Source: an uncultured Brevundimonas sp. (lineage in GTDB: Bacteria > Pseudomonadota > Alphaproteobacteria > Caulobacterales > Caulobacteraceae). Taken from it: a stretch of 6,768 bases of DNA. The notes under the pieces were generated by a model. That model saw only the letters and a program-made list of their open reading frames with translations. It did not search any database and was not told the origin of the DNA. The position numbers and the translations under genes are program-made. Below, piece after piece: positions 4,528 to 6,768 of the stretch. Numbering within the stretch: position 1 is the stretch's first letter; every line of letters begins with the position of its first letter. The DNA is taken from positions 1 to 6,768 of the forward strand of contig CAMLNT010000131.1 of NCBI GenBank assembly GCA_946481425.1, read 5' to 3'.

Positions 4528-6657
4528 TTAGCTGGTCGGGAAGCCCCGCGTGTTCAGCAGGGCCGTCACGTCCGGATCGCGGCCGCGGAACTGGCGGTAG
4601 GCCTCGGCGCGGTCGGTGGTGTTGCCGGGCGCCAGGATGATCTCCTTGAAGCGGCGCGCGGTGTCCGGATCGAACGGGTCGCCGGCCTCCATGAAGGCCG
4701 CCCAGGTGTCGGCGTCCATGACCTCGGACCACAGGTAGCTGTAGTAGCCGGCCGAGTAGGCGTCCGAGGTGAAGAGGTGATTGAACTGCGGCAGGCGGTG
4801 CCGCATCACGATCTCGCGCGGCATGCCGATGCGCTCGAGGCTTTCGCGCTCGAAGGCGTCGACGTCGGTCACCGCGGTCGCCCGGTTGTGCAGGTCCATG
4901 TCGACCAGGGCCGAGGAGAGGTAGCTCACCGTGTGGTAGCCCTCGGCGAAGGTCGAGGAGGCCTCGATCTTGTTGAGCAGGTCCCGGGGCATGGCTTCGC
5001 CGGTTTCGTGGTGACGGGCGAACTGATCCAGGATCGGCGGGGTCAGGACCCACTTCTCGTGCACCTGCGAGGGATACTCCACGAAGTCGCGCGGCGTGCC
5101 GCCCAGGCTCGGGTAGGTCACCGTCGACAGGAAGTAGTGCAGGGCGTGGCCGAACTCGTGGAACAGGGTCTGGGTGTCGTCCAGCGAGATGAGCAGCGGT
5201 TCGCCCTCGGGGGCCTTGATGAAGTTGTTGTTGTTGGACCCCACGACGTTGGTTTCTTCGCCGTCGATGTTGGAGTGGCTGCGGTAGGTGGTCGCCCAGG
5301 CGCCGGACCGCTTGCCCGACCGGGCGAAGTCGTCCGAGTAGAAGACGCCGACGTGGCGGCCGGACTCGCGGTCGGTGACCTCGAAGGTCTTCACGTCCGG
5401 ATGGAAGACCGGGATGGTTCCGGCCGGCAGCTCGGTGAACTGAAGGCCGTACAGACGGTCCGCCATGTAGAAGGCGCCGCGCTTCATCGAGGTGAGCTCG
5501 AAGTAGGGCTTCAGGTCGTTCTGATCGAGGTCGTAGCGGGCCTTACGGACCTTCTCGAGGTAGTACAGATAGTCCCACGGCTCGATGTCGTGGCCGGCCA
5601 TGGCGCGCATCTCGGCGACTTCCTCGCCGACGCGGGCGACGGCGGGCGTCCAGACCCGCATCATCAGGTCCATGGCGGCCTCGGGGGTCCGGGCCATGGT
5701 GTCCTGCATGCGCCAGTGGGCGTGGGTCTCGAAGCCCAGCAGCCGGGCCCGCTCGGCGCGCAGGCGCAGGATTTCGGCGATGGTGGCCTTGGTGTCGTTG
5801 GCGTCGCCGTTGTCGCCGCGCTTGACGAACTTGCGCCAGATCTCCTCGCGCTTGGCGCGGTCGTCGGCGAAGGTCAGGTAGGGGTCGACGGCCGAGCGGG
5901 TGTTGGCGATGACCCAGCCGTCCAGCTCGCGCGAGCGGGCTGCGTCGGCGGCCGCGGCGGCGTTGGATTCCGGCAGGCCCTCGACCTCGCTCGCGGCGGT
6001 GAGGTGGGTGAAGAGCTGCTCGTCGGCCACGACCTTCTGCTGGAAGGTGGTGAAGGCGGTCGACAGGGCCTGGTTGATGCGGCCGAGTTCTTCCTTGCCG
6101 GCGGCGTCGAGCGCGGCGCCGTTGCGGACCAGGGCCTGGTAGCGGCGCTCGACCACACGGGCCTGTTCGGCGTTCAGGCCGGCGGCGGCCGCGCCCTCGT
6201 GGACGGCGCGGATGCGCTGGAACAGGACCTCGTTGAAGGTGATCTCGTCCGAGGCGGCCGAGAGGATCGGCGACATCTCGCGGTTCAAGGCCTGCCAGTC
6301 GGGCGAGCCGATGTTGGCGGTCATGACGCCGAAGATCGAGCCGGCGCGGCCCAGATGCTCGCCGGCCTTCTCGAGCGGCAGGATGGTGTTGGCGAAGGTG
6401 GCCGGAGACGTGTCCGCGACAATGGCGGCGACCTCGGCGCGACGGACATCGATGCCCTTGTTCAGGGCGTCACGCACCAGATCGACCGTCACCTGATCCC
6501 ACGGCGGCACGCCCTGGTACGGACCCGGCCACGGATCGGCCAGGACGTTGCCGGTGAGGACCGCATCGGCGGTCTGGGCCGAGGCGGCCCCGCCCATGCC
6601 GGTCGCGGCCACGGCGAGCACGCCCGCACTGGTGATGATCATCTGACGCCTGTTCAT
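4528..6657 (-). CDS. dcp: M3 family zinc metallopeptidase (peptidyl-dipeptidase Dcp-like), exported
   Basis: This 709-residue protein has the M3 zinc site: H500-E-F-G-H504 and the third ligand E527 in F-V-E-Y-P-S-Q. Catalytic-pocket residues are H627 in F-N-H-L-F and the tyrosines of S-A-G-Y-Y-S-Y-L-W (635-643). M3 enzymes are closed, mostly helical peptidases that cut short peptides; Dcp removes C-terminal dipeptides. The N-terminus is M-N-R3-R4-Q-M-I, then a hydrophobic stretch to about 23 and A-S-A27 before Gln28. This is a Tat-like or Sec-like signal peptide, so the enzyme probably works in the periplasm, whereas E. coli Dcp is regarded as cytoplasmic. ATG 6657 is supported by GGAG 5 bases upstream (6666-6663), and the next Met (6) would lose the twin arginines. 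It is monocistronic within the window, with its own promoter and terminator. Family is firm; exact specificity (Dcp versus oligopeptidase A) is less so. Confidence 0.93.
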   Translation of the reverse strand: MNRRQMIITSAGVLAVAATGMGGAASAQTADAVLTGNVLADPWPGPYQGVPPWDQVTVDLVRDALNKGIDVRRAEVAAIVADTSPATFANTILPLEKAGEHLGRAGSIFGVMTANIGSPDWQALNREMSPILSAASDEITFNEVLFQRIRAVHEGAAAAGLNAEQARVVERRYQALVRNGAALDAAGKEELGRINQALSTAFTTFQQKVVADEQLFTHLTAASEVEGLPESNAAAAADAARSRELDGWVIANTRSAVDPYLTFADDRAKREEIWRKFVKRGDNGDANDTKATIAEILRLRAERARLLGFETHAHWRMQDTMARTPEAAMDLMMRVWTPAVARVGEEVAEMRAMAGHDIEPWDYLYYLEKVRKARYDLDQNDLKPYFELTSMKRGAFYMADRLYGLQFTELPAGTIPVFHPDVKTFEVTDRESGRHVGVFYSDDFARSGKRSGAWATTYRSHSNIDGEETNVVGSNNNNFIKAPEGEPLLISLDDTQTLFHEFGHALHYFLSTVTYPSLGGTPRDFVEYPSQVHEKWVLTPPILDQFARHHETGEAMPRDLLNKIEASSTFAEGYHTVSYLSSALVDMDLHNRATAVTDVDAFERESLERIGMPREIVMRHRLPQFNHLFTSDAYSAGYYSYLWSEVMDADTWAAFMEAGDPFDPDTARRFKEIILAPGNTTDRAEAYRQFRGRDPDVTALLNTRGFPTS

Positions 6658-6721
6658 GGAAGCTCCGTTCGCTTCGGCCGGTGGAACGCCTGAGCGTCCA
6701 GAATGGCCCGTTTTCGAGACC

Positions 6722-6750
6722 TACATAGCCCGGGAGCGGATGAGCGTCAC
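6722..6750 (-). promoter_or_regulatory. Putative housekeeping promoter of the M3 peptidase gene
   Basis: On the minus strand, GTGACGC (6750-6744) matches 6 of 7 positions of the Caulobacter -35 pattern TTGACGS. After 14 bases, GCTATGTA (6729-6722) matches 6 of 8 positions of GCTANAWC. The 14-base gap is within the usual 10-14. The start of transcription would be near 6715, giving a leader of nearly 60 bases. This is a match to a recalled consensus, not to mapped data. Confidence 0.6.
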
Positions 6751-6768
6751 ATGAACGGGGTGTAATGG

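Noticed and set aside
4777..6693. Long open frame of 638 codons on the plus strand, antisense to the M3 peptidase gene
   Set aside because: It mirrors the GC-rich codon pattern of the real gene. Its product is low-complexity Gly/Val/Asp/Arg with no family resemblance, and the opposite strand encodes a complete M3 peptidase with all catalytic residues.
6682..6715. Possible SigT-type ECF promoter (GGAAC and CGTT) upstream of the peptidase
   Set aside because: The elements are on the plus strand, pointing away from the peptidase gene, and about 21 bases apart rather than about 16.
1..6768. CRISPR array, tRNA or rRNA genes, insertion sequences, prophage
   Set aside because: No regularly spaced repeats, tRNA-like cloverleaf, transposase or phage gene was seen. 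The window reads as ordinary chromosome.

Overview
The window is GC-rich DNA with codon use and gene content typical of an alphaproteobacterium. It most likely comes from the Caulobacterales (a Caulobacter, Brevundimonas or Phenylobacterium relative). The protein types point this way: an alphaproteobacterial HemW, a DUF2975/Xre pair, an Smr protein with a Pro/Ala linker, and an exported M3 peptidase. So does a good match to the Caulobacter housekeeping promoter pattern (TTGACGS, then GCTANAWC) upstream of the peptidase. The genus is an inference from reading alone.

Layout. Positions 1-358 hold no convincing gene, but the stretch is GC-rich and full of short inverted repeats. A hypothetical protein follows (359-1009, +; zinc-ribbon-like N-terminus, helical-repeat-like C-terminus). 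It converges with a two-gene minus-strand operon, rdgB (2731-2135) then hemW (2142-1006). The convergent stop codons share a single CTAG. rdgB and hemW overlap by 8 bases, and hemW uses a TTG start. RdgB cleans non-canonical purines (ITP, XTP) from the nucleotide pool. HemW is a radical-SAM protein of the heme-chaperone type.

Positions 2732-2929 form an unusually AT-rich divergent control region. It carries a perfect 12-base inverted repeat and nested TATCG/CGATA dyads. To the right, on the plus strand, lies a compact set of genes: an unlisted 38-residue single-pass membrane protein (2930-3046), a strongly structured spacer with mutually exclusive hairpins (3051-3135), a DUF2975 membrane protein (3171-3707), a small Xre-family regulator (3707-3952) and an Smr-domain protein (3952-4491). 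The last three are joined by TGATG stop/start overlaps. DUF2975 and its Xre partner form a recurrent membrane-protein/regulator pair of unknown signal. The dyads upstream are natural candidates for its operator. This block is the least described and most interesting part of the window.

A compact hairpin terminator (4498-4521) separates smr from the convergent gene for an M3-family zinc metallopeptidase (6657-4528, -). This gene has a Tat-like signal peptide and a Caulobacter-type promoter near the right edge.
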